This document shows, in pieces, positions 1 to 9,380 of a stretch of 64,000 nt of DNA. The notes under the pieces were generated by a model. That model was not told where the DNA came from. It worked only from the letters and a program-made list of their open reading frames with translations, and searched no databases. The translations under genes and the position numbers were made by a program. Positions within the stretch are counted from its first letter, which is position 1; each line of letters begins with the position of its first letter. The stretch is from Acinetobacter kanungonis (lineage in GTDB: Bacteria; Pseudomonadota; Gammaproteobacteria; Pseudomonadales; Moraxellaceae): assembly GCF_009939195.1 (NCBI RefSeq), contig NZ_JAACKC010000004.1, forward strand, positions 186,001 to 250,000, written 5' to 3'.

Positions 1-53
1 TCGCGCAGCTTCCTTTCTAAACACAACGTGATCCATCTTTTATAAACATTCGG

Positions 54-87
54 GAATGGCTGAACCATCACACATCCTCAGCCATTC
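54..87. terminator. Hairpin, possible terminator of an upstream gene
   Basis: A 10-bp perfect stem (GAATGGCTGA / TCAGCCATTC) with a 14-nt loop. No clear T-run follows on either strand, so it may end a transcript arriving from outside the window or be a simple hairpin. No gene is visible before it in bases 1-205. Confidence 0.35.
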
Positions 88-205
88 TCCGCAACATTTT
101 CAAATAATGTTTTATTTCAACTTTCCTTTCACCTAGAATAAATCGTAACAATAAAGTGTTTTTCTCAAAATAAACCAAGATCAAAACAAGATGGAGAATG
201 AATAT

Positions 206-379
206 ATGCATAAATTTCTTATGATTATTGCGACCTGCTTAAGTTTCAGCGCTTTGACTGCATGTGCCGTGCATACCCCGGAAGGTAGTATTGTGGTCGA
301 CCCGAATGGGAACTTAGGTCACTATGAACATGGCGGAGACTTCTGCCCACCTGGTCAAGCCAAAAAAGGGCGTTGCTAA
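206..379 (+). CDS. Small lipoprotein, function unknown
   Basis: A 57-residue peptide with a typical lipoprotein signal: positively charged start, hydrophobic core and lipobox LTAC with the lipidated Cys at residue 20. The mature part is only about 37 residues, with two further Cys near the end (FCPPGQ, GRC). An ATG at 191 is in frame, but the start at 206 is preferred because GGAG lies 9 nt before it and the signal peptide then begins at once. It stands alone, 249 bases before the next gene. Small orphan lipoproteins of this kind are common in Acinetobacter; no function is recognised. Confidence 0.7.
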   Translation: MHKFLMIIATCLSFSALTACAVHTPEGSIVVDPNGNLGHYEHGGDFCPPGQAKKGRC

Positions 380-628
380 TTACGTCATGATTTAAAAGTA
401 TTTTGACAACTGTTGGTCATTGTCCTGACTGACAGTTTTCTAATTTACACAACCCTCCTCTCGCCCAATTTCAATTTCCTACTCATATCCCAATTTTGTC
501 GTTTACCTTTTTTAAAAATTTAGACGCTCGAGGCATAAATTGGTAGTTAATGCCACCCCAAACTTTAATTTGGCATAGATAATGAATACATCTGTATATT
601 AATACTGTAATCAGACGAGATTTTTTGC

Positions 629-2176
629 ATGTCCAGCTCTTTAGAGGGTCTACAGTTCCCTGTTCAACCCGATACACAAAAACCAAGTACTACCCGCACA
701 GGCAAGGAAATTATTGCTGAAGCTTTATCGATCGTAGATCACAAAGCTGCACAGGAAGCCTTAAAAGAAAAAAAATGGCGCAAGAACTATCCGAAATATT
801 TTAAAGCCTTGGTCGAGCATGGTATCCGCAGTTGTAGCAACCCGATTACCATTGCCAAACAAGGTCTGCATAAAGCACAGCACAGTTTCGAGTTTTACCG
901 TGACGGTCAACGTTATTTGTTAAAAGACATGATGGACGTGCCTTTAGCTCAGTTACATACCGTGCAGTTGAAGGGCGAAGGTCAGTCTGAACCTGAATGG
1001 TATATTCCCTATCATGGTGAAAACCTGAAAGGTGAAGCTTTACTGGCACAAGTACAGAAATGGGAGCAAGAAGGCATTATTGAGCCTTCGCATGCCGATG
1101 CCCTACGCCTCGCCAATGCGCACCCTGAATGGTTCGATTTATCTGACCGTACCATGGTGCTGTTTGGGGCGGGTTCTGAAGCTGGTCCACTGACATGGTT
1201 GTCCAAGTGGAAAGCCAATATTGTGGCGGTCGATCTGCCGAACAACAAAGTATGGCAAAGAATTTTAAATACCATTCAAGACGGCAATGCCACCTTATAT
1301 GCACCAAGTCAAACCAAGCTTGCAGAAGATACACCGACACGTGAATTAAGTACAAAATTAGGGGCTAATTTACTGACCCAAACCCCTGAAATTGCACAAT
1401 GGTTATTACAAAGTGAACATCAACTGGATTTGGCTGCAATCGCCTATTTAGATGGTGAAAAGCACGTGCGTGTTGCCATGGCAATGGACAGCATTATGAA
1501 AGTGGTGAGTGAACACAAAGCGGATACCAGCTTAATGTTTATGTGCACCCCAACGGATGTATATGCTGTACCGAAAGAGGTGGTCGCTTCTTCAGAAGAA
1601 AAATTCCGTTACCGTTCGCACATTCAAAAACTGGTGACCAAAGGTGTAGCTACAGCATCTTTAAAACACTTTTTCCAAAAGAATCTGCATAACCTGATTC
1701 GTTCCGACAATGGTCAGGAATATGGCATTGCAGACTGTCTGGTGATCGAACAAGGTCCAAACTACGCTTTGGCAAAACGTATTCAGCAATGGCGTGCAAC
1801 TTTGGCACGTCATGAAGGACAACGTGTCAGTATCAATATTGCCCCATCAACCACAACGCATTCAGTCACAAAAAATCCACTTCTAAAAGCGGCTTTCAAT
1901 GGCGCCAGCCTGTTTGATGTGGAAGCGTTTAGACCCGAAACCACCAATGCGATTATGGCAGCCCTATGGATTCATGATTTGCGCAATCCTGAATCTGTTG
2001 CCAACCCAGAAACCCCGATGGAACATCCGCTAGAACTGATGATGCACGGTGCCAACCATGGTGGTTTATGGCGAGTGGCATATTTGGCGCGTACTGCATT
2101 ACCGTTTGCTGCGATTTATGGCTTTGCAACCGATAAGTTGCCACTAAAAAAAGCCTTTGCCAAATTTAAAAGCTAA
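629..2176 (+). CDS. Conserved protein of unknown function with Rossmann-like segment
   Basis: A 515-residue soluble protein with no signal peptide or clear membrane segment. The recognisable piece is around residues 175-205, where a hydrophobic strand runs into GAGSEAGP and then a second strand ending in VAVDLP. That is the pattern of a Rossmann fold nucleotide-binding turn followed by an acidic residue, as in NAD(P)- or SAM-binding proteins. The rest has a conserved-looking, charged composition. No family name is recognised, and a dehydrogenase or methyltransferase role would be speculation. It is monocistronic: a bidirectional hairpin follows at 2217-2244 and the next gene faces it. Confidence 0.85.
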   Translation: MSSSLEGLQFPVQPDTQKPSTTRTGKEIIAEALSIVDHKAAQEALKEKKWRKNYPKYFKALVEHGIRSCSNPITIAKQGLHKAQHSFEFYRDGQRYLLKDMMDVPLAQLHTVQLKGEGQSEPEWYIPYHGENLKGEALLAQVQKWEQEGIIEPSHADALRLANAHPEWFDLSDRTMVLFGAGSEAGPLTWLSKWKANIVAVDLPNNKVWQRILNTIQDGNATLYAPSQTKLAEDTPTRELSTKLGANLLTQTPEIAQWLLQSEHQLDLAAIAYLDGEKHVRVAMAMDSIMKVVSEHKADTSLMFMCTPTDVYAVPKEVVASSEEKFRYRSHIQKLVTKGVATASLKHFFQKNLHNLIRSDNGQEYGIADCLVIEQGPNYALAKRIQQWRATLARHEGQRVSINIAPSTTTHSVTKNPLLKAAFNGASLFDVEAFRPETTNAIMAALWIHDLRNPESVANPETPMEHPLELMMHGANHGGLWRVAYLARTALPFAAIYGFATDKLPLKKAFAKFKS

Positions 2177-2216
2177 GCATTAGAGCTTCTTTGAAGCTAT
2201 AAGCAATTTCCAAAAC

Positions 2217-2244
2217 AAAGGGCGTCATCAATATGGCGCCCTTT
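2217..2244. terminator. Bidirectional terminator
   Basis: Stem AAAGGGCGyCAT / ATgGCGCCCTTT between two converging genes (ends at 2176 and 2271), so it can serve both strands. Confidence 0.75.
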
Positions 2245-2270
2245 CTCTATCTAAGCGAACACGACTTAAA

Positions 2271-2768
2271 TTAAGCAGCTAGATTCTTTTTTAATTCGTC
2301 TTCGACAATGGTCAATTCAATCTCACTAAACTTGCGAATTTCCCCTTCAGCATGTTTTTCAAGCATGCCCCCAATTAAAGGGACTTTCACTTTTACTGTC
2401 CATTCCAATTGAAACTCAATGTGATGCTCAGAACCTTTAACCGAACGTTTGCAGCTCGCATGCAAAGGTAGGTTTGCTCCCAAATCGACCGTTGACGTCA
2501 TGGCTTCAAGGTCACTAATATCGGTGCGATGTAAGCGAAAAGCGTCTTTTAACAGTTTTTTGGCGATATCTGGAATATTCACATCCAGATTATAGGCACG
2601 TTTTAAAGTATACCTATCCCCTTCTTTTTTAGATTCCAAAATTTCCAGATTTTCACCTGGAATACGACGGCATACATTCTCATGTAAACTGGTATCTGCT
2701 GCTAAACGCTTAAATTCGTTCAGTGATACGCCGCGAATAATTGCATTGACGGTGAACTGATGTGCCAT
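2271..2768 (-). CDS. DUF2505 family protein (SRPBCC-like)
   Basis: A 165-residue protein resembling the DUF2505 family, small proteins thought to adopt a START/SRPBCC-like helix-grip fold that holds a hydrophobic ligand. It has alternating strand-like segments and a C-terminal helix rich in Glu/Lys (about residues 135-165), which fits the fold. No signal peptide is present. The start is supported by AAGGAA 5 nt upstream. Ligand and biological role are unknown. It is probably a single-gene transcript. Confidence 0.75.
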   Translation of the reverse strand: MAHQFTVNAIIRGVSLNEFKRLAADTSLHENVCRRIPGENLEILESKKEGDRYTLKRAYNLDVNIPDIAKKLLKDAFRLHRTDISDLEAMTSTVDLGANLPLHASCKRSVKGSEHHIEFQLEWTVKVKVPLIGGMLEKHAEGEIRKFSEIELTIVEDELKKNLAA

Positions 2769-2902
2769 GACGGTTCCTTATTTTTCTGTTTTGTCCTGAT
2801 AAAAATGCCTATACAGCATAAAAAAGCAATATGAATGCCACATTGCAGTCATGCTTGATTTAAATCAATTCCGTTCAGGCTGTCATTGACCTGTTTTGGG
2901 TT

Positions 2903-3178
2903 TTAATACTTGGAAATGCCAAAAGTTGCACTGATTTCAGATAAACAATTGATGTGTAAATAATGCTGCTGATACTGAATCAGGGCATAAAACTCGAGCG
3001 CGCCATCATCCAGACCCGTAGCAGACCACGTGGTGCCTTTCGGAAAATCCTGCAACCATGTCGCTTGGTAAAAGTCCGCCACCGAATCAAATTGCAGGTA
3101 GTCCTGCGGTGCAGTAATAATCTTGAGCGCGAGATCATCAAACTGCTTCAATTTGGCTTGGTTAAAATCAATCAGCAT
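2903..3178 (-). CDS. Small hypothetical protein downstream of pnuC
   Basis: A 91-residue soluble protein rich in aromatic residues, ending GISKY. No family recognised. It begins 21 bases after the pnuC stop on the same strand, so it is likely co-transcribed with that nicotinamide riboside transporter. No strong ribosome site is seen before the ATG. The ORF keeps ordinary codon use for this genome, which supports a real gene. A role linked to NAD precursor uptake is only an inference from position. Confidence 0.6.
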   Translation of the reverse strand: MLIDFNQAKLKQFDDLALKIITAPQDYLQFDSVADFYQATWLQDFPKGTTWSATGLDDGALEFYALIQYQQHYLHINCLSEISATFGISKY

Positions 3179-3199
3179 GACGACAACACTCAGCTCGGC

Positions 3200-3787
3200 T
3201 TAGGCAGATTTGATTGAGGTCAACTGTTGTTTCTTTTTGACTTGCAGCCATTGCCACCAACCCAACCCTGCCAATCCTACAAAAGCAGCATATAAACCTG
3301 CCGTTAAGAGCAGATCTTTATAGATAAACATCCCAACGTAAATGATATCGACAAATACCCACAATACCCACGTCGCAATATGCTTACGACTGGTCCAGTA
3401 AGTTGCCAATAAGCTAAATGCTGCCAATTGTGCATCCAGCATCGGGACTGCTGCATCGGTCCAGAATTTCAAACTTAAACCAAAGAGCAAACCACACAGT
3501 GCAGCCAATGCCATTTGCCAAATGACGGTACGCGTGGCGATTGGTTCTATGCGAATATCATGGTCTTGCTGCTTACCCTTCAACCAGTGATAGAAACCAT
3601 AGAAATTTAGCCCCATGAAGAAGAACTGCAGGATGGTTTCCCCATAGAGTTTAAAGGTATAGAACAAATAGGCGTACAAGACAAAGGCGAGAAAGTTAAA
3701 CCACCAACACCACATGTTGCGCTTGATTGTTAAAGCCACGCCAATCACACTGATGATGACAGCAAAAATTTCCAGTCCAGACATCAA
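3200..3787 (-). CDS. pnuC: PnuC-type nicotinamide riboside transporter
   Basis: A 195-residue inner-membrane protein with about seven hydrophobic segments. Family signatures are visible: the early IKRNMWCWWFN segment and FFFMGLNFYGFYHWLKG near residue 60, rich in the Trp/Tyr/Asn residues that bind nicotinamide riboside in PnuC proteins. PnuC imports nicotinamide riboside for NAD synthesis by facilitated diffusion coupled to phosphorylation in the cytoplasm. The length is slightly short but normal for gamma-proteobacterial members. The start could be either of two consecutive ATGs. It is followed by a small hypothetical gene in a likely operon. Confidence 0.88.
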   Translation of the reverse strand: MMSGLEIFAVIISVIGVALTIKRNMWCWWFNFLAFVLYAYLFYTFKLYGETILQFFFMGLNFYGFYHWLKGKQQDHDIRIEPIATRTVIWQMALAALCGLLFGLSLKFWTDAAVPMLDAQLAAFSLLATYWTSRKHIATWVLWVFVDIIYVGMFIYKDLLLTAGLYAAFVGLAGLGWWQWLQVKKKQQLTSIKSA

Positions 3788-3908
3788 CCCATCACTTTAT
3801 GAACACGATGGCACATTATGATAAATTCTGCACAGAACACAAGCCAAAAAAATGATGGGACAATAGAGGTGCATCCTCGATTACTCGCGTGTTAGTCATA
3901 ACATCCAT

Positions 3909-4376
3909 TTAACTTTTCGTTTTGAACTCAGACTTGTGCTCTTCGCCATAACGATCGACATGACTGCAAAACACCCCGTATTTTCCAACATAGTATTCAA
4001 GTGATTGGTCATAGAAATTCCAATAAATCGACCACTCATTTAAATCCAGTTTACGAATCTGGGTTAAGGCTTTGGCAGGTAATTTTTTCAACAAATTACG
4101 TTGAATATCTTCAGCCGCTTCTATATCTCGGGTATGAATATTCTGTTCGAAAAACAGCTGCACCGCATCATCAAACAAAACCTGATCACAATATTCAATT
4201 TCAATAATCAGACCTTCTACAGAACGGTCTGCCTGTACTTCAATTGCATCATTCGCAGGCACAGCTTTAAGCAAATAGCGATTGCGATATTTTTCCGTTA
4301 CTTTAATTTTGATTAAAATCTGCCAAACCGCAACAAGGGCAAAGCCCAATAAACACAAAACAATAATTTTAAACAT
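3909..4376 (-). CDS. Hypothetical protein with N-terminal membrane anchor
   Basis: A 155-residue protein whose first about 22 residues form one hydrophobic helix (FKIIVLCLLGFALVAVW), followed by a basic stretch and a soluble acidic domain. It is probably a single-pass inner-membrane protein. A strong ribosome site (GGGGG, 4 nt before ATG) supports the start. No domain family is recognised. It lies alone between pnuC and a GNAT gene. Confidence 0.7.
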   Translation of the reverse strand: MFKIIVLCLLGFALVAVWQILIKIKVTEKYRNRYLLKAVPANDAIEVQADRSVEGLIIEIEYCDQVLFDDAVQLFFEQNIHTRDIEAAEDIQRNLLKKLPAKALTQIRKLDLNEWSIYWNFYDQSLEYYVGKYGVFCSHVDRYGEEHKSEFKTKS

Positions 4377-4639
4377 ATTGCCCCCTTATAAGGCGTATAT
4401 TCAGCATTACAGTTCTATCTATAATACGCCTATTTAACTCAAGCATTGATCCAATTATCTTTAAAATCAGATAAATGAATATACAGTTCATTCAATTTTG
4501 TGATCTTGGTCAAGTTCTTATATATTTGCTTACATAAATTTGAGATAGCAAAACACCCATAAAAAGCAACAAATCGCCACTGTTATCCCGAGGCGAATTC
4601 ACATGAAATAAGCCTGTTTTCAGGAAATAAGAACAAACA

Positions 4640-5083
4640 ATGATTAGGGCAGCAAAAATTCAGGATATTCCTGAGATTCTTCATGTTTTGCAGGAAAGTA
4701 TTCGTTCCTGTGTGCAAGATCATCAACGTGAGGAAAGTAAGATTCAGGCATGGCTGGAAAAAATGACACACGGCAACCTGTTGTTATGGATGCACTATAA
4801 TGACAGTTGGATCTACAGTATAAACCAACAAACAGTCGGTTTTATTATGGTCAGCGATATTGGCAAGATATTGCTGAATTACACCCTGCCCGATCTGCAA
4901 GGTCAAGGCATTGGCACCGCTTTACTCAACAGTGTAATAGCACATTTAAAACTGAGAAATCTGGAACAGATTACTCTAGACAGCACGCAAACAGCACTTG
5001 CTTTTTATCAAAAACAAGGCTTCCAAATTCGTACGTATGCCGCACCCGAACAGCCAACCATTCCCATGATTAAGTACCTTTAG
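4640..5083 (+). CDS. GNAT family N-acetyltransferase
   Basis: A 147-residue single-domain GNAT protein. The acetyl-CoA binding motif A is visible as LPDLQGQGIGTALL (about residues 84-97, pattern Q/RxxGxG/A), and motif B follows as LDSTQTALAFYQKQGFQI. Such enzymes move an acetyl group from acetyl-CoA to an amine of a small molecule or protein; the substrate cannot be read from the sequence. It converges with the diguanylate cyclase gene, with 4 bases between the stop codons. The ribosome site is weak. Confidence 0.85.
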   Translation: MIRAAKIQDIPEILHVLQESIRSCVQDHQREESKIQAWLEKMTHGNLLLWMHYNDSWIYSINQQTVGFIMVSDIGKILLNYTLPDLQGQGIGTALLNSVIAHLKLRNLEQITLDSTQTALAFYQKQGFQIRTYAAPEQPTIPMIKYL

Positions 5084-5087
5084 ACCG

Positions 5088-6947
5088 TTAAATTTTCAGT
5101 TGATCTCGCCCTGCATTCTTGGCGAGATAAAGCTGTTGATCAGCAGCCTTCATTAAGGCATGGATGTCATGATACTGATGTTTACGATCCATATACGCCG
5201 CCCCGATACTGATAGTGACGTATTGCTTCAGATCGCCACGATTTAAGTGCTCAAATTGCTGCTGCCTAATGATGTGCAATACATGCTGCAAAGTCTGTTC
5301 AACCACCACCACAGGCATATTACGGATAATCACCGCAAACTCCTCTCCGCCATAACGCGCCAAATAAGCATGTTCTGGTAAATTGCTTTGAACGACTTGT
5401 ACCAACTGTTGCAGAATTTCATCGCCTTTTAGGTGTCCGTAGTAATCATTATAATTTTTGAAATAATCCACATCTAACATGGCAAAAGCCAACACCGCAT
5501 TGTGCTGCTGTGACGTTTCATTAAATTGGCGCTGAATTTCGGTATTTAAGGCACGGCGATTGAATGCGCCAGTTAAGGCATCCGTTTGCGCCTGTAGCTC
5601 CAGCTTTTCATTTAACTCACTGAGTTGAACTGTCCGCTCTTTCACTTTTTGATCTAAAGATGAATTGAGTTCCAATAAATTATTGTTCAGTTTCTCAATG
5701 CGATCTGAATGATAAGCATAACTTTTTGACTGTTGCACCATAATCAAAAAGGCATAAAAACTGGTCGAAGCAAAAGAGAGGTTAATCGAATCAATCCAAT
5801 TTAGACTGAGTAAAAAATCATGCAAGAACGTGACACACAACAGCACTACTGCCCATAAATTGATACTGGAATAATGTTCATGCCGCTTGAGGGTTAAATA
5901 AAAACCGTAAGCGAAATTCAGTACTACAATAATGCCGAACAAGAAACTGTAAAATGCCAAACGCTCAAATACATTTGGCATAGACAAACAAGTAATGACA
6001 ATATTAAAACTGAGCACAAACACGGCGAAGGCATAAATCGCGGGGTGTAGATAGCGCCTGTTGAGCAGAAACATGTAATTAATAAAGAACAAGGCAGATA
6101 AATAGGTAAAAATATATTCCAGCCGTGTTCCCCATAACCAATCAATATTGGTAAACACCGTATAGACATAAGGTGCTGAAAAGAGATTATGTAAGGCTAA
6201 AAAGATAATAAAAATACCAAAAACCAAGAAACCTTGGCTCTGACTATTCTTCACGCCGCGGAAAAATCCAAACAGAATGGTAAATATGCCCACACCAATT
6301 ACCGCACCACATACCCCCGCAATACTCATCATTAACTGCTGGAATTGGCGGTTGATGGTTTTACCCAACCCGATCCGCATCGGGTTTTCTAAACCACCAT
6401 GTAAGCTTTGAAAACTCGAAACTTGCATGGTAACGGTAAAATATTCATTTTCAGCAATAAAATAGGCAAAGCGCGGTGCATTTTCAGTTTGATGCGTTTG
6501 ATTTGTTGTACCGACCTCACCCAGTCTTAACAGCAAGTCACCATTTAAATACATGCGGTAAGCACCATACTGGTTCGGAATCCAGATACCAATACGACGT
6601 CCAACAAACTCTTCGGGAATTTTAAAATGACCGACAAACGTCCCGTAAGTATCTTGCGGATAGCCCAACTCTTTAAATGAAATAGGTAAAATTACGGTTT
6701 CAGAGGGTATTGCTGGAGTCGCTGTTTGCAAGAATTGCTTGGGATAAAACTGCCACTGTCCCGCTAAATAACTGGTGGTATTTTCTTCAAAACTGACTGT
6801 ATTAATATTTTTTTGATGAACGTAATAAGACTCGGGGACTGGTTCATACAGTGCCCAACTGGATTGCTGAAGCAGCAAGCATAAGCAGGTCAGCCCATAT
6901 AAAATAAAATGTAGGATCGTATAGGGCTTGAGTATTGTTATATTCAA
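5088..6947 (-). CDS. Membrane diguanylate cyclase (7TM sensor + GGDEF)
   Basis: A 619-residue protein. It has an N-terminal hydrophobic signal/anchor (about residues 10-32), a periplasmic beta-rich domain to about residue 205 like the 7TMR-DISM extracellular sensory domain, seven membrane helices (about 210-410), a coiled-coil linker (about 415-455) and a C-terminal GGDEF domain. The active-site loop reads YGGEEF (GGEEF at 533-537) and the metal-binding Asp lies in LDVDYFKNYND. It should make cyclic di-GMP from two GTP in response to an external ligand. The inhibitory I-site (RxxD five residues before GGEEF) is not present; the spaced residues are Pro and Ala. It is likely monocistronic. Confidence 0.9.
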   Translation of the reverse strand: MNITILKPYTILHFILYGLTCLCLLLQQSSWALYEPVPESYYVHQKNINTVSFEENTTSYLAGQWQFYPKQFLQTATPAIPSETVILPISFKELGYPQDTYGTFVGHFKIPEEFVGRRIGIWIPNQYGAYRMYLNGDLLLRLGEVGTTNQTHQTENAPRFAYFIAENEYFTVTMQVSSFQSLHGGLENPMRIGLGKTINRQFQQLMMSIAGVCGAVIGVGIFTILFGFFRGVKNSQSQGFLVFGIFIIFLALHNLFSAPYVYTVFTNIDWLWGTRLEYIFTYLSALFFINYMFLLNRRYLHPAIYAFAVFVLSFNIVITCLSMPNVFERLAFYSFLFGIIVVLNFAYGFYLTLKRHEHYSSINLWAVVLLCVTFLHDFLLSLNWIDSINLSFASTSFYAFLIMVQQSKSYAYHSDRIEKLNNNLLELNSSLDQKVKERTVQLSELNEKLELQAQTDALTGAFNRRALNTEIQRQFNETSQQHNAVLAFAMLDVDYFKNYNDYYGHLKGDEILQQLVQVVQSNLPEHAYLARYGGEEFAVIIRNMPVVVVEQTLQHVLHIIRQQQFEHLNRGDLKQYVTISIGAAYMDRKHQYHDIHALMKAADQQLYLAKNAGRDQLKI

Positions 6948-7030
6948 GTCGCGTTTTTTCCTTATGCGCGAATTTGATCTTAATATAAAGTTTAATACAC
7001 TAAAAATACGTTGATTCTCAGTAATGGGTT

Positions 7031-7066
7031 AACCTTAGCATGCTTTTTCCTCAACATGCTAAGGTT
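7031..7066. terminator. Perfect 12-bp hairpin between FKBP and GGDEF genes
   Basis: Arms AACCTTAGCATG / CATGCTAAGGTT with a 12-nt loop. A T-rich run follows on the + strand only, although the flanking genes are both on the - strand; it may still end the FKBP transcript. Confidence 0.5.
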
Positions 7067-7082
7067 TATTTTTCATATAATC

Positions 7083-7421
7083 TTAATATCGTGTTTTCAC
7101 ATCATATAACTCAATTTCAAAAATGAGATTTGAGTTTGCAGGGATAATATTGCCCATTTTACGTTCGCCATAAGCCAAATGTGCAGGCACAATCAACTTA
7201 CGTTTACCACCTACTTTCATGCCCATAATGCCTTGATCCCAGCCTTTAATGACACGACCCGTTCCAATGACACATTCAAAATAATTGCCACGATCCAGTG
7301 AAGAATCGAATTTCGTGCCATCTTCTAACCAGCCAGTGTAATGTGTGGTGATTAAAGCGCCTTTAACCGCTTCTTTGCCTTCACCCACGACTAAATCAAT
7401 AATCTGCAATTCGTTTGACAT
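7083..7421 (-). CDS. FKBP-type peptidyl-prolyl cis-trans isomerase
   Basis: A 112-residue single FKBP domain with no signal peptide, so cytoplasmic. Family hallmarks: VHYTGWLEDGTKFDSS-like strand (here THYTGWLEDGTKFDSS), GRVIKGWDQGIMGMKVGGKRKLIVP and the C-terminal LIFEIELYDV strand. The residues lining the FK506-type pocket (Tyr, Asp, Trp, and the Tyr of AYGE) are present, so isomerase activity is expected. It catalyses cis-trans isomerisation of X-Pro bonds in folding proteins. It lies 28 bases downstream of the yaeQ gene on the same strand and may be co-transcribed with it. Confidence 0.92.
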   Translation of the reverse strand: MSNELQIIDLVVGEGKEAVKGALITTHYTGWLEDGTKFDSSLDRGNYFECVIGTGRVIKGWDQGIMGMKVGGKRKLIVPAHLAYGERKMGNIIPANSNLIFEIELYDVKTRY

Positions 7422-7449
7422 CTTGCTTACTCCTCAAATCTGCTTGTCT

Positions 7450-7980
7450 TTACTGTAACTGAATCCACTCAATTTGAGCTTGTGCCTGATCACCAATCAG
7501 TGTCCATTCCCCATCCATCACATTCAATTGTAATTGCATGGTGCGCTCACATAGTTGCTGAATGGCTTCGGTGGTTGCAGGTGTTAATTGCCACACCTCA
7601 ACATTGCTCAAGGTCTTTAACTTGCTGTTACGCTTATACCATTCTTCTACTGCTGTGCCATAGGCAACCACAGCGACCGACTTACAACGCGCGCTGGCTT
7701 TTTTAACTTTATCTTCGTCAGGGCAACCCACTTCAATCCAGCGTACCAATTGACCTGTTAAGTCTTTTTCCCACAATGCAGGTTCGTCAGTTTCAAATAG
7801 GTCTTTGGTAAATTCCAACTGTTCACTGGCATAACGAGCAAATGCCAAAATACGTACCATTAATCGTTCAATGGTTTCCGATGGGTGCAAAGCCATCGTC
7901 AGTTGATAATCCCCATATTGGTGACTATCCATGTTGGCAATATTCAAATCTGCCTTATAAATTGTTGCTTTTAGCGCCAT
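7450..7980 (-). CDS. yaeQ: YaeQ family protein
   Basis: A 176-residue protein clearly of the YaeQ family (MALKATIYKADLNI start, then a segment like MALHPSETIERLMVRILAFA and DLTGQLVRWIEVGCPDE). The E. coli member is about 180 residues. YaeQ has a compact PD-(D/E)XK nuclease-like fold, but its function is not settled. The reading frame can be extended 30 codons upstream, but the start at 7980 is chosen because it matches the family start and has GAGGAA about 6 nt before it. It is divergent from the dctA-like gene, with about 100 bases between starts. Confidence 0.9.
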   Translation of the reverse strand: MALKATIYKADLNIANMDSHQYGDYQLTMALHPSETIERLMVRILAFARYASEQLEFTKDLFETDEPALWEKDLTGQLVRWIEVGCPDEDKVKKASARCKSVAVVAYGTAVEEWYKRNSKLKTLSNVEVWQLTPATTEAIQQLCERTMQLQLNVMDGEWTLIGDQAQAQIEWIQLQ

Positions 7981-8081
7981 GAAATGTTCCTCAAATTTGG
8001 CGACTAGGATACTCGATTTTGACTGCCTTGGGACAGCTTGGCAGAGTTTTTGCTTTTTCAGTGCTGACACTAGAATAAAAG

Positions 8082-9380
8082 ATGAAGCTCATGTGGCAGA
8101 ACCTCAAACATAACCTTTTCCTACAAGTGGTCTTGGCACTGATGATCGGCATTGCGCTCGGTCTTAGTTTCCATGATTTTTCACTTAATTTAAAACCTTT
8201 AGGTGATGGTTTTATTTCTCTGATTAAAATGCTGATTGCCCCGATTGTCTTCTGCGTGGTGGTGCTTGGAATTTACGGTGCACAAGACATCAAAAAAATG
8301 GGCAAAGTGGGTGCAAAAACCATTCTGTATTTTGAAATCGTCACCAGTATTGCTTTGGTTTTCGGGATTGCCGTCGCCTATATTTTCAAACCTGGCGCAG
8401 GCATGAATATTGACCTGAATGCACTGGATGCCAAAGATTTAGCCGTCTATACCGAACGTGCAGAACATTTGAGTTCAAGCAGTGATTTTATTTTAAACAT
8501 TATTCCTAAAACCATTTTTGCTGCATTTAACAACGGTGATATTTTACAAGTTCTGCTGATTGCCATTATTTTTGGCATCAGTATGCTACTGATTCCCAAA
8601 AAATTTGCTGAAATTGTACGCCAAGCTTTAGAAGCATTTTCTGAAGTCTTCTTTAAAATGATGGGTCTCATCATTCGTTTGGCACCACTCGGCGTCTTGG
8701 GTTCAGTCGCCTATACCACGGCAAAGTTTGGACTCAGTTCCTTCGCTCAGCTTGGCTATTTGGTGCTCCTGTTTTATATCACCTGCATCGCTTTTGTGAT
8801 TCTGCTCCTAGGCAGTATTTTAAGAATGACAGGCTTAAATATTTTCAAGTTTTTAAATTACTTTAAAGCGGAGCTTTCTATTGTTTTAGGCACAGCATCA
8901 TCCGATTCCGTGCTTCCTCGGGTCATGCAAAAACTGAAAAAATTAGGCATTAAAGATTCAACTGTAGGACTGGTCATTCCGACAGGTTATTCATTTAACC
9001 TTGATGGTTTTTCCATTTATCTCACTTTGGCTGTTATTTTTATTGCCCAAGCCTGCAATATCGACCTATCCATGACCGACTTACTCAGCATTTTATTGGT
9101 CTCTTTGGTCACATCAAAAGGTGCACACGGTATTCCAGGTTCAGCTTTGGTCATTCTAGCCGCAACCTTATCGGTCATTCCTGCACTGCCTGCCATTGGT
9201 TTGGTGCTATTACTTTCAGTCGACTGGTTTATTGGGATTATGCGTGCTTGTACCAATTTGATCGGTAACTGTGTCGCCACGGTGGTGATTGCACATTGGG
9301 AACATGATATTGACCATGCCAAGGCACAATCAGTACTGAATCAACCCCAACCGATTACTGAAACGGCACAAGATGCTTAA
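8082..9380 (+). CDS. dctA: Dicarboxylate/amino acid:cation symporter (DctA-like)
   Basis: A 432-residue inner-membrane transporter of the DAACS family. Visible signatures are the serine-rich reentrant loop around SIVLGTASSDSVLPR, the GYSFNLDGFSIYLTLAVIFIA segment (TM7/HP region) and the C-terminal DWFIGIMRACTNLIGNCVATVV with the substrate-binding Arg and Asn. The family takes up C4-dicarboxylates or acidic amino acids with protons or sodium. The Arg in MRACTN and the overall similarity favour succinate/fumarate/malate, as in DctA. It overlaps the facing cobW-type gene by 4 bases at its end. Confidence 0.85.
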   Translation: MKLMWQNLKHNLFLQVVLALMIGIALGLSFHDFSLNLKPLGDGFISLIKMLIAPIVFCVVVLGIYGAQDIKKMGKVGAKTILYFEIVTSIALVFGIAVAYIFKPGAGMNIDLNALDAKDLAVYTERAEHLSSSSDFILNIIPKTIFAAFNNGDILQVLLIAIIFGISMLLIPKKFAEIVRQALEAFSEVFFKMMGLIIRLAPLGVLGSVAYTTAKFGLSSFAQLGYLVLLFYITCIAFVILLLGSILRMTGLNIFKFLNYFKAELSIVLGTASSDSVLPRVMQKLKKLGIKDSTVGLVIPTGYSFNLDGFSIYLTLAVIFIAQACNIDLSMTDLLSILLVSLVTSKGAHGIPGSALVILAATLSVIPALPAIGLVLLLSVDWFIGIMRACTNLIGNCVATVVIAHWEHDIDHAKAQSVLNQPQPITETAQDA

